Shown in pieces: positions 63,601 to 64,000 of a DNA stretch of 64,000 nt. A model generated the notes under the pieces. That model had not been told where the DNA came from. It made no database searches and worked only from the letters and a program-made list of their open reading frames with translations. This DNA comes from J054 sp965223095 (GTDB taxonomy: Bacteria; Pseudomonadota; Gammaproteobacteria; Steroidobacterales; GCA-2729495), in the NCBI GenBank assembly GCA_965223095.1, contig OZ244979.1, forward strand, positions 2,914,001-2,978,000, in the 5' to 3' direction. Position 1 is the first letter of the stretch, and each line of letters begins with the position of its first letter. The translations under genes were made by a program, and so were the position numbers.

Positions 63601-64000
63601 TCAGTCATGCCGACGTGGCCGCACATACAGAACCAAACGGTGATCCACAAGCTCGAAGTCGTGCGACGCCGCAACTTCGCTCTGTAAGCGCTCGATTTCA
63701 TCGCTGAGAAACTCGACCACCTGCCCCGTTTCTAGACAAACCATATGATCGTGATGCTGCCCTGAATCCAATTCGAAGACCGCATGGTCAGCCTCAAAAT
63801 TATGGCGCTTCACCATGCCAGCCGATTCGAACTGCGTGAGCACCCGATACACCGTTGCGAGACCCACGTCCTCACCCTCTTGGTTGAGCAAGCGATAAAT
63901 GTCTTCGGCACTTAGGTGATCGCCAGAACGGACCGCCAGAATATCCAATATGCGCAGACGCGGACCGGTGGTCCGCAGACCTGCCCTCTTTAAGTCTTCG
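63601..64000 (-). CDS. fur: Ferric uptake regulator Fur, N-terminus cut by window end
   Basis: Iron-dependent repressor of uptake genes. The frame runs to the last base; visible N-terminal sequence EDLKRAGLRTTGPRLRILDI means only a few residues are missing. Winged helix: LSAEDIYRLLNQEGEDVGLA and TVYRVLTQFESAGMVKRHNF; metal site HHDHMVCLETGQVVEF. Only one Cys remains of the CxxC structural-zinc pair (CLET), as in Pseudomonas Fur. Ends in LVLYVRPRRHD. Placed after recN as in Pseudomonas. Confidence 0.95.
   Translation of the reverse strand, partial: EDLKRAGLRTTGPRLRILDILAVRSGDHLSAEDIYRLLNQEGEDVGLATVYRVLTQFESAGMVKRHNFEADHAVFELDSGQHHDHMVCLETGQVVEFLSDEIERLQSEVAASHDFELVDHRLVLYVRPRRHD

Overview
The window reads as a chromosomal segment of a free-living gammaproteobacterium of moderately high GC content. 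The evidence is gene order: nadK-recN-fur, hrcA-grpE-dnaK-dnaJ-dapB-carA-carB-greA, rlmE/yhbY, ftsH-folP-glmM-tpiA-secG-tRNA-Leu and rimP-nusA-infB-rbfA-truB-rpsO-pnp are the conserved gammaproteobacterial order, and nuoA-N sitting between tRNA-Leu and tRNA-fMet recalls Xanthomonadales and Chromatiales-like groups. A DksA-GluQ pair, a PhaR-type regulator, a Fur with a single Cys in the CxxT position and a VPxPG sorting-tail protein fit this. Genus cannot be named from sequence reading alone.

Layout. 1-5265: smc (cut by the window start), queF, dksA (with a very long Lys-rich N-terminal tail) and gluQ. 5266-7195: a small decayed islet with a membrane protein gene, a toxin-antitoxin module whose toxin carries an in-frame stop, an XRE regulator remnant, and two 90-bp direct repeats flanking a truncated copy of the membrane-protein gene. 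7196-16074: phaR, then the minus-strand operon rimP-nusA-infB-rbfA-truB-rpsO-pnp. 16075-28300: an accessory block of about 12 kb (beta-propeller, TonB receptor, MarR, monooxygenase-like, GST, HExxH lipoprotein, Tat-tagged UbiD, sorting-tail protein, methyltransferase, histone H1-like protein) that separates rimP from tRNA-fMet. 28302-28761: tRNA-fMet followed by three tandem ~128-bp units built from its 3' half. 29026-43283: the complete 14-gene complex I operon nuoA-N. 43372-64000: tRNA-Leu, secG, tpiA, glmM, folP, ftsH, rlmE, yhbY, greA, carB, carA, dapB, dnaJ, dnaK, grpE, hrcA, nadK, recN and a fur gene cut by the window end.

How it works together. The core genes cover translation initiation and RNA turnover, proton-pumping NADH oxidation, glycolysis and cell-wall precursor supply, carbamoyl phosphate synthesis, chaperones (with a textbook sigma-32 promoter for dnaK) and membrane proteolysis. 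The accessory block looks like acquired nutrient-uptake and catabolic or detoxification functions inserted next to the initiator tRNA.

The most unusual items are the tRNA-fMet-derived tandem array, the U1:U72 initiator tRNA, the DksA fused to a histone-like tail, the Tat-signal UbiD decarboxylase, the gluQ gene without a canonical start codon, a 9-bp C/G tract at the ribosome-binding position of a methyltransferase gene, and an unexplained hairpin-rich stretch upstream of rimP. All calls rest on reading the sequence and on family knowledge; no database search was run.
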